Source of the DNA: Ferrovibrio sp. MS7
Lineage (GTDB): Bacteria > Pseudomonadota > Alphaproteobacteria > Ferrovibrionales > Ferrovibrionaceae
Length of the DNA: 64,000 nt
Direction: 5' to 3'
Assembly: GCF_038404985.1 (NCBI RefSeq)
Contig: NZ_JBBKBA010000003.1
Location: 310,001 to 374,000, forward strand
This document shows, piece by piece, positions 36,591-44,774 of this stretch. The notes under the pieces were generated by a model. It was given only the letters and a program-made list of their open reading frames with translations, was not told the DNA's origin and made no database searches. Position numbers and translations under genes: made by a program. Each line of letters begins with the position of its first letter. Within the stretch, counting starts at the first letter, position 1.

Positions 36591-37556
36591 ATGAGCCGCT
36601 TCCGCCTGTTGCTGACCCGCCGCCTGCCGCCCCATGTCGAAGCCCGCGCCCAGCGCGATTATGACACCCTGCCGAACCCGGAAGACACGCTGTTGAGCCC
36701 GCAGGAGATCGCCGCCCGCGCCAGCAGCCACCGCGCCGATGGTATCCTGGTCTGCGCCGGCGACCGCGTCACCGCCGAGGTGGTGGCGCAACTGCCGGCC
36801 AGCGTGAAGGTGATTGCCACCTTCTCCGTCGGCTACGAACATCTCGACGTGGCGGCAATCAAGGCCCGCGGCATCATTGCCACGAACACGCCCGATGTGC
36901 TGACCGAGGCCACCGCCGACACCGCCTTGCTGCTGCTGCTGGCCGCTGCGCGGCGGGCGCATGAGGGCAACAAACTGGTCCGCGATGGCGCATGGCGCGG
37001 CTGGCACACCACGATGCTGCTGGGCCGCGACCCCAAGGACAAGCGGCTTGGCATCTACGGCATGGGCCGCATCGGCCAGGCGGTGGCGCAGCGCGCCCGC
37101 GCCTTCGGCATGCGGATCCATTATCACAACCGCCGCCGCCTGCCGCCAGAGCAGGAACTCGGCGCGGTGTATCACGACACGCTGGAAAGCCTGCTCCAGG
37201 CATCCGACTTCTTTTCCATCAATGCGCCCTCGACGCCGGAGACGCGCGGCCTGTTCAATGCCGAAAAGCTCGCCCTGCTGCCGCGCGGCGCCATCTTCGT
37301 CAACACCGCGCGCGGCGACATGGTGGTGGACGAGGCTTTGCTGGCAGCGCTCAAATCCGGCCAGATCCGCGCCGCCGGCCTCGATGTTTTCGCCGGAGAG
37401 CCGAACCTGCATCCAGGCTATGCCGCGCTCGACAATGTGTTCCTGCTGCCGCATGTCGGCAGCGCCACCGAGGAAACCCGCGATGCCATGGGCTTCGCCG
37501 CGCTCGATAACATCGACGCGGTGCTGGCGGGCCGGGCGCCGCTAAGCCCGCTCTGA
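36591..37556 (+). CDS. D-2-hydroxyacid dehydrogenase (glyoxylate/hydroxypyruvate reductase type)
   Basis: 321 residues from the ATG at 36591, supported by a GGGA site; the frame start at 36576 is less likely. The NAD(P) motif GIYGMGRIGQAVAQRARAFG is near residues 153-172. Catalytic residues are the Arg in FVNTARGDMVVDEAL, the Glu in AGLDVFAGEPNL and the His of LPHVGSATEETRDAM. Such enzymes reduce glyoxylate or hydroxypyruvate, or oxidise D-glycerate. The gene diverges from the eipB-like gene, with a shared gap of 121 bases. Confidence 0.92.
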   Translation: MSRFRLLLTRRLPPHVEARAQRDYDTLPNPEDTLLSPQEIAARASSHRADGILVCAGDRVTAEVVAQLPASVKVIATFSVGYEHLDVAAIKARGIIATNTPDVLTEATADTALLLLLAAARRAHEGNKLVRDGAWRGWHTTMLLGRDPKDKRLGIYGMGRIGQAVAQRARAFGMRIHYHNRRRLPPEQELGAVYHDTLESLLQASDFFSINAPSTPETRGLFNAEKLALLPRGAIFVNTARGDMVVDEALLAALKSGQIRAAGLDVFAGEPNLHPGYAALDNVFLLPHVGSATEETRDAMGFAALDNIDAVLAGRAPLSPL

Positions 37557-37668
37557 GCGGAAATTTTTGCCCAGCGGCGCAGGATGGTTTTTTCCTGATT
37601 TCCAACAATAATTCTCTGGCACGGTGATTGCTTTGTAAGACCCGGAACAAAGTCACACGGGTTTCGTC

Positions 37669-38427
37669 ATGAGCTTCGCCCTGCCAGCCAATGATCTGCC
37701 GGTCAACCTCGCCGACTGGCGTGCCGACCAGGCTCCCGCCTTCGGCGCCGCCCTGCCCGAGTCGGCCCGCTCCGACTCAGCCCGGCCCGGCTTCGCCAGC
37801 CTTGTACTGCGCCTGCGGCTGCAACTGCGCCGCGACAACGACCCCGCTCGCCTGGCGCTGCTCGACCAGATCCTCGATGTCGCCGCCGAAAGCGAGCAGA
37901 AGCTTGCCGATCAGCAGCAGCGCATCGAGGACCTCGAACGCGTCAGCCTCACCGATGAACTCACCGGCCTGGCCAACCGCCGGGGCTTCGAGCATCACAT
38001 GGACCAAGAACTGGCCCGCGCCCGCTGCCAGAGTGGCGGCGGCGTGCTCGGCTTCCTTGATCTCGACGGCCTGAAGGGCATCAACGACGGCCATGGCCAT
38101 GCCGCCGGCGACGCCGCTTTGCGCCATGCCGCGCGGCATCTGCACCAAGCTGCAGCGCCTGAGGATTTCGCCGCCCGCCTGCATGGCGATGAATTCGCCC
38201 TGGTGCTGCCAGGGACCAGCGTGGCGGCAGCCGAAGCCCGGCTGCGCGGCCTCTGCGCTGCGATCCGCAACGAACCCCTGCTCTGGGGCCAGGGCCGGCT
38301 GCCGGTCGGTCTTTCCTATGGCCTGGTGCGCTATGATGGCCGCGCCAGCCTGGCCAGCCTGCTGAAAGCCTCCGACCGCGCGATGTATCTGCACAAGGAA
38401 ACGCGGCGCGCGCGCCCCGTGAGTTAG
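37669..38427 (+). CDS. GGDEF-domain protein with HGDEF signature
   Basis: 252 residues. A helical N-terminal part (about 45-95) precedes a GGDEF domain starting LTDELTGLANRRGFEHHMDQ, then LGFLDLDGLKGINDGHGHAAG. The signature motif reads RLHGDEFALVL, with His in place of the first Gly. Related variants such as AGDEF and SGDEF can be active, so cyclic-di-GMP synthesis remains possible. An RxxD inhibitory site is not obvious. There is no signal peptide or TM. Its stop lies in a 13-bp tandem repeat. Confidence 0.85.
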   Translation: MSFALPANDLPVNLADWRADQAPAFGAALPESARSDSARPGFASLVLRLRLQLRRDNDPARLALLDQILDVAAESEQKLADQQQRIEDLERVSLTDELTGLANRRGFEHHMDQELARARCQSGGGVLGFLDLDGLKGINDGHGHAAGDAALRHAARHLHQAAAPEDFAARLHGDEFALVLPGTSVAAAEARLRGLCAAIRNEPLLWGQGRLPVGLSYGLVRYDGRASLASLLKASDRAMYLHKETRRARPVS

Positions 38428-38454
38428 GCCCGTGACTTAGGCCTGTGAGTTAAA
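38416..38454 (+). repeat. Three 13-bp tandem repeats across the stop codon of the GGDEF gene
   Basis: Units cccgtgagttagg (38416), cccgtgacttagg (38429) and cctgtgagttaaa (38442). The gene's TAG at 38425 is in the first unit; the second and third carry TAG and TAA at the same place. Confidence 0.85.
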
Positions 38455-38524
38455 TGCGCCATCGGTTGCGGTCAGGGACTGCTTGGGGCTAGATTCCGGC
38501 TCCAGTAAGCAAAGGGTATCTCCC

Positions 38525-38992
38525 ATGACTGCCAGCCATGAAGCGCGTCTCAAGACGCTGGGCATCGAATTGCCCAACCCGGCCACCCCGGCGGCCAACT
38601 ATGTCCCCTACACCATCAGCGGCAAGACGCTCTATGTCGCCGGCCAGATCACCATCTGGAACGGCGAATTGCGCTATCTCGGCCGGCTCGGCGCCGATAT
38701 GAGCCTGGAACAGGGTGTGGAAGCGGCGCGGCTCTGCGGCCTCAACCTGATCGCCCAGGCGCGCGCCGCAGCCGGCGGTTCGCTGGATGGCATCAAGCGC
38801 GTGCTGAAGGTGGGCGGCTTCGTCAATTCGACGCCGGATTTCATCCAGCAGCCGCAGGTGATCAACGGTGCTTCCGACCTGTTCGCGCAGGTATTCGGCG
38901 ATGCCGGCAAGCATGCCCGCTTCGCGGTCGGCGCGGTGTCGCTGCCGCGCGGCGTATCGGTCGAGATCGACGCCATCTTCGAACTGGTCTGA
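38525..38992 (+). CDS. RidA family protein, first of a tandem pair
   Basis: 155 residues from the ATG at 38525. The YjgF/YER057c/UK114 fold is recognised by YTISGKTLYVAGQITIWNGEL, VEAARLCGLNLIAQARAAAGG, and the C-terminal HARFAVGAVSLPRGVSVEIDAI with the Arg that binds the imine carboxylate in canonical RidA. RidA proteins hydrolyse reactive enamine/imine intermediates from PLP enzymes; the longer form with an early KTLGIELP segment belongs to the sub-group of about 150 residues. The next gene starts four bases after the stop. Confidence 0.88.
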   Translation: MTASHEARLKTLGIELPNPATPAANYVPYTISGKTLYVAGQITIWNGELRYLGRLGADMSLEQGVEAARLCGLNLIAQARAAAGGSLDGIKRVLKVGGFVNSTPDFIQQPQVINGASDLFAQVFGDAGKHARFAVGAVSLPRGVSVEIDAIFELV

Positions 38993-38996
38993 CATC

Positions 38997-39467
38997 TTGG
39001 CCGGCCGCATCGCCGCCCGCCTGAAAGAGCTAGGCCTGGTGCTGCCGCCGGCGCATCTGCCGGTGGCGACCTATGTCGGCTGGCAGCGGCTCGGCCGCGA
39101 AGTATGGGTCGCCGGCGTCGGCCCTACCTGGGGCCAGAGTGTACGCCATCAGGGCAAGCTCGGCGGCTCGGCCTCGATGGCCGATGGCGTGGCGGCGGCA
39201 CGGCTGACGGCGCTGAACCTGCTGGCGCAGGTGAGCCAGGCGGTGGAGGGTGATCTCGACCGCGTCGAACGCTGCCTCAAGGTGTTCGCCCTGGTGAATT
39301 CGACGCCGGATTTCCAGCAGGCGCAAGTCGTCGCCAACGGCATCACCGATCTGTTGCAGGAGGTGTTCGGCGAACCGGGCCGGCCCGCGCGCACCGCGAT
39401 CTCGGCACCGTCCCTGCCCTTCGACATCACGGTGGAAGCTGACGCCGTGTTCCTTATCCGCGAGTAG
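38997..39467 (+). CDS. RidA family protein, second of a tandem pair, TTG start
   Basis: 156 residues if started at TTG 38997, four bases after the previous stop; this start matches the early RIAARLKELGLVLPPAH segment to the paralog's. The protein has EVWVAGVGPTWGQSV, GVAAARLTALNLLAQVSQAVEG, and the end GRPARTAISAPSLPFDITVEADAV with the Arg kept in the same place. The pair shows clear divergence, so it is an old duplication. Role is presumably related imine hydrolysis. It is followed by the GDPD gene nine bases on. Confidence 0.82.
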   Translation: MAGRIAARLKELGLVLPPAHLPVATYVGWQRLGREVWVAGVGPTWGQSVRHQGKLGGSASMADGVAAARLTALNLLAQVSQAVEGDLDRVERCLKVFALVNSTPDFQQAQVVANGITDLLQEVFGEPGRPARTAISAPSLPFDITVEADAVFLIRE

Positions 39468-39476
39468 GCAAACGCA

Positions 39477-40226
39477 ATGACCGAAGCCCCCCCGAAATGG
39501 CTCTTGAAGACGCCGGTGGCGCATCGCGGCCTGCATGACATCGCCAAGGGCGTGCCGGAAAATTCGCGCCTTGCCTTCCAGCACGCAATCGACAACGGCT
39601 ATGCCATCGAACTGGACGTGCGCATCACCGGCGACGGCCAGGTGGTGGTGTTCCATGATGCCGTGCTCGACCGCCTCTGCGGCAAGTCCGGCCGCGTGTC
39701 GGAAATGAGCCTGGCGGCGCTCAAGCGCGAAACCATCCTCGGCACCACCGAGACAGTGCCGAGCCTGAATGATGTGCTCGACCTGGTGCAGGGCCGCGTG
39801 CCTTTGCTGGTCGAGATCAAGAAAGACAATGCCGACCCCGCCGGCGCACTCGAGCAGGCGGTCGCCAACATGCTGCGGCATTATCCCGGCCCCGTGGCGG
39901 TGCAATCCTTCAGCCCGCGCACCGTTGCCTGGTTCCGCGACCACGCCCCGCAATTCGTGCGCGGCCAGATCGCCTGCGCGCTCGCCGAGATGGGCAAGAA
40001 CCTGAACTGGTATCAGAAGCTCGGCCTGCGCTGGATGCTGAACCGCTTCCATGGCGAGCCGATGTTCCTGGCCTATGACGTGAACGACCTGCCGGCGCCG
40101 CTCACCGCGCGCTACCGCGCCCATAACCTGCCTGTGATCAGCTGGACGGTGCGCAGCAAGGAGCAGCGCGCCCGCGCCGCCGCCCATGCCGACAACATCA
40201 TCTTCGAGGAGCTATCCACGAAGTGA
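39477..40226 (+). CDS. Glycerophosphodiester phosphodiesterase
   Basis: 249 residues, cytosolic, without a signal peptide. The GDPD fold has VAHRGLHD near residue 15, ENSRLAFQHAIDNGYAIELD near 28-47 and VVFHDAVLDRLC near 58; these His, Glu and Asp residues bind the metal and act in catalysis. It cleaves glycerophosphodiesters to glycerol-3-phosphate and an alcohol (UgpQ type). It overlaps the next gene by four bases (stop TGA within GTGAGC), so the two are coupled. Confidence 0.93.
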   Translation: MTEAPPKWLLKTPVAHRGLHDIAKGVPENSRLAFQHAIDNGYAIELDVRITGDGQVVVFHDAVLDRLCGKSGRVSEMSLAALKRETILGTTETVPSLNDVLDLVQGRVPLLVEIKKDNADPAGALEQAVANMLRHYPGPVAVQSFSPRTVAWFRDHAPQFVRGQIACALAEMGKNLNWYQKLGLRWMLNRFHGEPMFLAYDVNDLPAPLTARYRAHNLPVISWTVRSKEQRARAAAHADNIIFEELSTK

Positions 40227-41386
40227 GCAACCTCACCGTCCGGTCGATTGGCGGCATCGCCAATATGCCGGCGGTGGCTTGGGATGCCTGCGCCGGCACG
40301 GATAACCCTTTCCTGCTGCATGGCTTCCTGCTGGCGCTGGAGCAATCGGGCTGCGTCGCACCGCGCCACGGCTGGCAGCCGACGCATCTGGTGGTGGAGG
40401 ATGGCGACAAAGCCGTCGGCGCCATGCCGCTGTATTTCAAGGGCCACAGCCAGGGCGAATACATCTTCGACCAGGGCTGGGCGAATGCCTATGAACGCGC
40501 CGGCGGGCAGTATTATCCGAAGCTGCTGTCTGCGGTGCCGTTCACGCCGGTGACCGGCCCGCGCTTCCTGGTTGCGCCGGGCCATGACCCGGAAGCCGTA
40601 CGCGGCGCGCTGCTGCAGGGCGCGCTGGAAATCGTCAAGCGCCACAAACTCTCCTCGCTGCATGTCAACTTCGTCACCGAAGCCGAGAAGGACTGGGGCG
40701 AGAGCACCGGCCTGCTGCATCGCTTAGGGGAACAGTTCCATTGGCAGAATGACGGCTATGCCGATTTCGATGCTTTCCTGGCAGCACTTGCCTCGCGCAA
40801 GCGCAAGGCGATCAAGCGCGAACGGCGCGAAGCGGTGAGCGATGGCATCGAGATCGAGGCGTTCTCGGGCGCCGCACTGCTTGATGAACATTGGGACGCC
40901 TTCTTCGAATTCTACATGGATACCGGCAGCCGCAAATGGGGCCAGCCATACTTGAACCGCGATTTCTTCCGCCGCCTGCACCGGGCGATGCCGGAGCGCG
41001 TGGTGCTGGTGCTGGCGAAGCGCGAAGGCCGCTGGATCGCCGGCGCCTGGAACATGCTGGGCAGTGACACGCTCTATGGCCGCAACTGGGGCTGTATCGA
41101 GCAGCATAATTTCCTGCATTTCGAATGCTGCTACTACCAGGCCATCGACTATGCCATCCGGCATGGCCTCAAGCGTGTCGAGGCCGGCGCCCAGGGCGAG
41201 CACAAGCTGGCGCGCGGCTATCTACCGAGCCCGATCCATTCGCTGCACTACATTCCCGATCCCGGCTTCCGCCGCGCCGTAGCGAACTTCCTGGACCAGG
41301 AGCGCGCCCATATGCAGGGCCTGATCGCGGCACTGGATGAGCATTCCCCCTTCCGACATGCGGACAGCTCAGCGGAAAGTGAGTGA
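40223..41386 (+). CDS. FemAB-like / GNAT-fold protein (PF04339 type)
   Basis: 387 residues from a GTG. The layout is that of a family annotated as peptidoglycan-biosynthesis FemAB-type or DUF482: an early NPFLLHGFLLALEQSGCV, then HLVVEDGDKAVGAMPLYFKG, FTPVTGPRFLVAPG and a C-terminal HYIPDPGFRRAVANFLDQER. Such proteins have a double GNAT fold that can transfer acyl or aminoacyl groups; the substrate for this family is not firmly known. It follows the GDPD gene with overlap. The assignment is by pattern recall. Confidence 0.8.
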   Translation: MSNLTVRSIGGIANMPAVAWDACAGTDNPFLLHGFLLALEQSGCVAPRHGWQPTHLVVEDGDKAVGAMPLYFKGHSQGEYIFDQGWANAYERAGGQYYPKLLSAVPFTPVTGPRFLVAPGHDPEAVRGALLQGALEIVKRHKLSSLHVNFVTEAEKDWGESTGLLHRLGEQFHWQNDGYADFDAFLAALASRKRKAIKRERREAVSDGIEIEAFSGAALLDEHWDAFFEFYMDTGSRKWGQPYLNRDFFRRLHRAMPERVVLVLAKREGRWIAGAWNMLGSDTLYGRNWGCIEQHNFLHFECCYYQAIDYAIRHGLKRVEAGAQGEHKLARGYLPSPIHSLHYIPDPGFRRAVANFLDQERAHMQGLIAALDEHSPFRHADSSAESE

Positions 41387-41409
41387 AAGCTTGCCGGCTT
41401 GGCGGTATC

Positions 41410-41479
41410 GTCGTCATGCGCGGGCTTGACCCGCGCATCTCAATCTCAATGAGCCCACCGGATCAAGTCCGGGGGTGAC
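41410..41479. repeat. Palindromic intergenic repeat, copy 1
   Basis: TCGTCATGCGCGGGCTTGAC with its complement-like half CCCGCGCATCTC, then GATCAAGTCCGGGGGTGACG. It is the alphaproteobacterial intergenic repeat type built around CGTCATGCCCGG and CTTGATCCGGGCATC. It lies between the FemAB-like gene and the HIT gene and covers the region upstream of the latter's start. A related copy lies at 42599-42798. Confidence 0.7.
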
Positions 41480-41495
41480 GCCCTGGGGATGGAAA

Positions 41496-41912
41496 ATGAG
41501 CGGCGACAATTGCGTGTTCTGCAAGATCGTGGCGGGAGAGATCCCGAGCATCAAACTCGCCGAGGAAAAGCATTGCCTCGCCATCATGGACATCAATCCC
41601 TTTGCGCCGGGCCATGCCCTGGTGATCGCCAAGGAGCATCACCCTGACCTGTTCAGCACGCCGGCCGAAACCGTCGGTGCCGTGGCCAAGCTGGCCAAGC
41701 GCATCGCCGGCGCGGTGCAGCAGGCCACCACGCCGGACGGCCTCAACATCGTGCAGTCGAACGGGCCGGGCGCGGCGCAGTCGGTGCTGCATTACCACGT
41801 GCATGTGCTGCCACGGCACAAGGGCGATAATGCCAAGCTCAACTGGAGCCTGACGCCGGGCGACCGCGATGCGATCATCGACATGGCGGCGAAGATCAAG
41901 GGGTTTCTGTGA
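41496..41912 (+). CDS. HIT-family hydrolase (HinT-like)
   Basis: 138 residues from the ATG at 41496, which has a GGGAT site upstream; a frame start at 41475 is less likely. NCVFCKIVAGEIPS opens the protein and the histidine triad is HYHVHVLPRHK near 96-106. HinT-type proteins hydrolyse nucleoside phosphoramidates such as AMP-lysine. The full length matches the family. The next gene begins four bases after the stop. Confidence 0.93.
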   Translation: MSGDNCVFCKIVAGEIPSIKLAEEKHCLAIMDINPFAPGHALVIAKEHHPDLFSTPAETVGAVAKLAKRIAGAVQQATTPDGLNIVQSNGPGAAQSVLHYHVHVLPRHKGDNAKLNWSLTPGDRDAIIDMAAKIKGFL

Positions 41913-41916
41913 CGCC

Positions 41917-42585
41917 ATGAAACGCCTGGCTGCCTTCGCCTGCCTGCTGCTGCTCAGCCAGCCCGCCCTGGCCGCCGACTGGCTGGAGCGTTGCGAGGCC
42001 GGGATCAAAGCCGGCGATGCCGCCGCCTGCGAGCGTGCGCTGGAACAGAAGCCGGATGATCCGGAAATCCTGCGTCGTCTCGGCAATGCCTATTTCCATG
42101 CCGACCGTTTCCTGGAAAGCCACCGCGCCTATCAGGCCGCTTTGCGCGCCGCGCCGAATGATGCCGGCCTGCATTACGAATATGCCAGCCTGCTGGTGCT
42201 GATAAATGAATACCACGAAGGCGTGCGCGAGGCCGAAGCCGCCGTGAAACTGGCGCCGGACCACCGCCTGTCCTGGGCCCTGCTCGCCACCTGCTATCGC
42301 ATGATGAAACGCCCGGATCAGGCCATCAAAGCGACGCTGCGCGCGGCCAGCCTGGGCGACCGCCGCGAGGCCTACACGCTGGCCCATGCCTATGGTGATG
42401 GCAGCGACGGGCTGCGGCGCGATCCGAAGCAGGAGGCACGCTGGCTGGAGCGCGCTGCCCTTGCCGGCCATGTCGCCGCCATGGATGACCTGGCTGAATT
42501 ATTCGCCAAGGGCCGGCCCGGCATTCCCGCCGACACGGCCAAGAGCCGCTACTGGCATGAGCGGGCGATGGCGGCATTGCGGTGA
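41917..42585 (+). CDS. Exported TPR/Sel1 repeat protein
   Basis: 222 residues from the ATG at 41917, where a signal peptide starts (MKRLAAFACLLLLSQPALAA). The first half has two to three TPR-like helices pairs (PEILRRLGNAYFHADRFLES, AGLHYEYASLLVLINEYHEG, LSWALLATCYRMMKRPDQAI). The second half has Sel1-like repeats (REAYTLAHAYGDGSDG, ARWLERAALAGHVAAMDDLA, KSRYWHERAMAAL). These form a solenoid for protein contacts in the periplasm; the partner is unknown. A long intergenic repeat element follows. Confidence 0.82.
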   Translation: MKRLAAFACLLLLSQPALAADWLERCEAGIKAGDAAACERALEQKPDDPEILRRLGNAYFHADRFLESHRAYQAALRAAPNDAGLHYEYASLLVLINEYHEGVREAEAAVKLAPDHRLSWALLATCYRMMKRPDQAIKATLRAASLGDRREAYTLAHAYGDGSDGLRRDPKQEARWLERAALAGHVAAMDDLAELFAKGRPGIPADTAKSRYWHERAMAALR

Positions 42586-42598
42586 CGCCCTCCTCCTT

Positions 42599-42798
42599 CG
42601 TCATCACCGGGCTGGCCCTTCGGTCCCGTGCGCCGACGAGTGCGGAGGCGGCTTTGCCTCCCCTCCCTCGTCATGCCCGGACTTGATCCGGGCATCTCTC
42701 CCAGTGTGGCCTGAGATCGCCGGGTCACTGTAAGCGCGCGAGCACCTAATGTGCTCGTGGGCGCACAGGCCCGAAGGGCCCGGCGGCGATGACGTGTT
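42599..42798. repeat. Composite inverted repeat element, about 200 bp
   Basis: The outer parts (about 42599-42642 and 42755-42797) are inverted copies that share cgtcatc, ggcccttcgg, gtgcgcc and acgag. Inside is the palindrome TCATGCCCGGACTTGATCCG with its right half, and a hairpin CGAGCAC-CTAAT-GTGCTCG near 42739-42757. It lies between convergent genes (TPR/Sel1 and oligopeptide permease). No transposase is encoded. Confidence 0.7.
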
Positions 42799-42818
42799 GT
42801 GGATGGGGAAATTGGAAG

Positions 42819-43733
42819 CTACTGCAGCTTCGGATTCAGCGCGTCGCGCAGCCAGTCGCCGAGCACATTCACCGCCAGCACCAGCAGCACCAGGGTGAGC
42901 GCCGGGAAAAACACGGTCCACCATTCGCCGGAGAACAGGAAACTCTGGCCGACGCGGATCAGTGTGCCGAGCGAGGGCTGTGTCGGCGGCACGCCAACGC
43001 CGAGGAAACTGAGCGTGGCTTCCGAAAGGATCGCCAGCGCCAGGCCGACGGTGGCCAGCACCAGCACCGGGCCGAGCGTATTCGGCAGCACATGGCGCCA
43101 GACGATGGACCACGGCGCGCGCCCGATCACCTTGGCCGCCGCGACATAATCCTTGTTGCGCTCGACCAGCGCAGCCGAGCGCGCGACCCGGGCGAAATGC
43201 GGCCATTCCGCCACACCAATGGCAAAAACCAGCACGAACAGCGCGATCTCGCCATGCAGTTCACGCGGCAGTGCGGCGCGGCCGATACCGTCGATGGTCA
43301 GCGCGATCAGGATGCTGGGAATGGTAAGCTGCACATCGGCGGCGCGCATCACCAGGGTATCGAGCCAGCCGCCGCGATAGCCGCAGAGCACGCCGATCAA
43401 CGTGCCGAACACTGCCGCGAAACCAATCGCCGCGAAGCCGACGAACAGCGATACCCGGCTGCCGTAAAGAATGGTGGAGAGCAAGTCGCGGCCCTGGTCA
43501 TCGGTGCCGAGCAGATACTTGCCCATGCCGCCTTCCACCCAGGCCGGCGGCGTCTGCGCATCCATCAGTTTCAATGACGATGGATCGAAGGGATTGAATG
43601 GCGCCACCAGCGGCGCGAACACGGCAGACAGGATCATCACGGCGGCGACGATGGCGGCCACCACCACCACCGGCGAGCGGCGGAAGCTGTAGGCCAGGTC
43701 GCTATCGTACCAGCGGGCGAGCGTCTTGATCAT
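42819..43733 (-). CDS. Peptide/nickel-type ABC transporter permease (DppC-like)
   Basis: 304 residues with about six TM helices. The N-terminus has the OppC/DppC-type leader (AYSFRRSPVVVVAAIVAAVM). The binding-protein-dependent transport signature is the EAA-like loop ARVARSAALVERNKDYVAAA then GRAPWSIVWRHVLPNTLGPV. It transports together with the DppB-like partner, whose stop overlaps its start by four bases. No ATPase gene follows in the operon, so the ATP-binding subunit must be encoded elsewhere. Confidence 0.9.
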   Translation of the reverse strand: MIKTLARWYDSDLAYSFRRSPVVVVAAIVAAVMILSAVFAPLVAPFNPFDPSSLKLMDAQTPPAWVEGGMGKYLLGTDDQGRDLLSTILYGSRVSLFVGFAAIGFAAVFGTLIGVLCGYRGGWLDTLVMRAADVQLTIPSILIALTIDGIGRAALPRELHGEIALFVLVFAIGVAEWPHFARVARSAALVERNKDYVAAAKVIGRAPWSIVWRHVLPNTLGPVLVLATVGLALAILSEATLSFLGVGVPPTQPSLGTLIRVGQSFLFSGEWWTVFFPALTLVLLVLAVNVLGDWLRDALNPKLQ

Positions 43734-44719
43734 GTGTTCTTGCCCGCCTGCCCCTGCTGCGCGCTGAGGCGCGGGTCAATCAGGAAATAGACCAGATCGA
43801 CCGTGAGATTGAGCACCACGAACAGCAGCCCGACCATCACCAGATAGGCCGACATCACCGGAATATCGGCGAAAGTGACGGCTTGGATGAACAGCAGGCC
43901 CATGCCGGGCCACTGGAACACGGTTTCGGTGACGATGGAAAAGGCGATCAGGCCGCCGACCTGCAGGCCGACAATCGTGACCACCGGCATCAGCGTGTTC
44001 TTCAGCGCATGGCGGAAATGCACCACGCTGTCGGTGAGGCCTCGGGCGCGGGCGAATTTGATGTAATCGGTGCGCAGCACTTCCAGCATTTCGGAGCGCA
44101 CCAGGCGCAGTACCAGGGTAAGCTGGTAGAGGCAGAGCGTGATCGACGGCATGATGATGGCGGCCCAGCCGGATTTGGTGAGGAAGCCGGTGCTCCACCA
44201 GCCAAGCTGCACCACCTGCCCGCGCCCGAAGCTGGGCAGCAGGTCGAACTGCACCGAGAACAGATAGATCAGGCCGATGCCGATCACGAAAGTGGGCAGC
44301 GACACCCCGACCAGCGATGCCGTGAGCACGGTGCGGGTGAGCCAGCTATCGCGCCTGAGCGCGGTGTAGACGCCGAGCGGCAGGCCAAGGATCAGCGCCA
44401 TGATGGCGGACAGCGCGACCAGTTCCAGCGTCGCCGGCAGGCGCTCGCGGATCAGGATGCTGACCGGGCGCTTGAGGCGGTAGCTGAGGCCGAACTCGCC
44501 CTGTGCCGCATTGACCAGGAAACGGCCAAACTGCACCAGGGCAGGATCGTCCAGCCCAAGCTGTTCGCGCAGGGCAGCACGGTCCGTGGTGGTGGCATCC
44601 TGCCCCACCATGTTGTTGATCGGATCGCCGATGTAATTGAACAGCACGAAAGCGACCAGAGCCACCGCCAGCATGACGGCGAGCGCCTGGCCCAGACGAC
44701 CGATGAGATAACCGAGCAT
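43730..44719 (-). CDS. Peptide/nickel-type ABC transporter permease (DppB-like)
   Basis: 329 residues with about six TM helices. The first is MLGYLIGRLGQALAVMLAVA. The family's conserved loop is DYIKFARARGLTDSVVHFRH followed by ALKNTLMPVVTIVGLQVGGL, and IVTETVFQWPGMGLL completes it. It pairs with the DppC-like gene (overlap of four bases). It lies downstream of the substrate-binding protein gene, with a hairpin between them that probably lets the binding protein be made in excess. Confidence 0.92.
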   Translation of the reverse strand: MLGYLIGRLGQALAVMLAVALVAFVLFNYIGDPINNMVGQDATTTDRAALREQLGLDDPALVQFGRFLVNAAQGEFGLSYRLKRPVSILIRERLPATLELVALSAIMALILGLPLGVYTALRRDSWLTRTVLTASLVGVSLPTFVIGIGLIYLFSVQFDLLPSFGRGQVVQLGWWSTGFLTKSGWAAIIMPSITLCLYQLTLVLRLVRSEMLEVLRTDYIKFARARGLTDSVVHFRHALKNTLMPVVTIVGLQVGGLIAFSIVTETVFQWPGMGLLFIQAVTFADIPVMSAYLVMVGLLFVVLNLTVDLVYFLIDPRLSAQQGQAGKNT

Positions 44720-44740
44720 AGGGGCGGACTCTAAAGGAAA

Positions 44741-44766
44741 CGGGCCGCCCTGCGAAGGGCGGCCCG
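44741..44766 (-). terminator. Attenuating hairpin between binding protein and permease genes
   Basis: Arms CGGGCCGCCC and GGGCGGCCCG around TGCGAA, followed on the minus strand by TTTCCTTT. It lies between the substrate-binding protein gene and the DppB-like gene, where partial terminators are common. Confidence 0.65.
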
Positions 44767-44774
44767 CTGACCGA

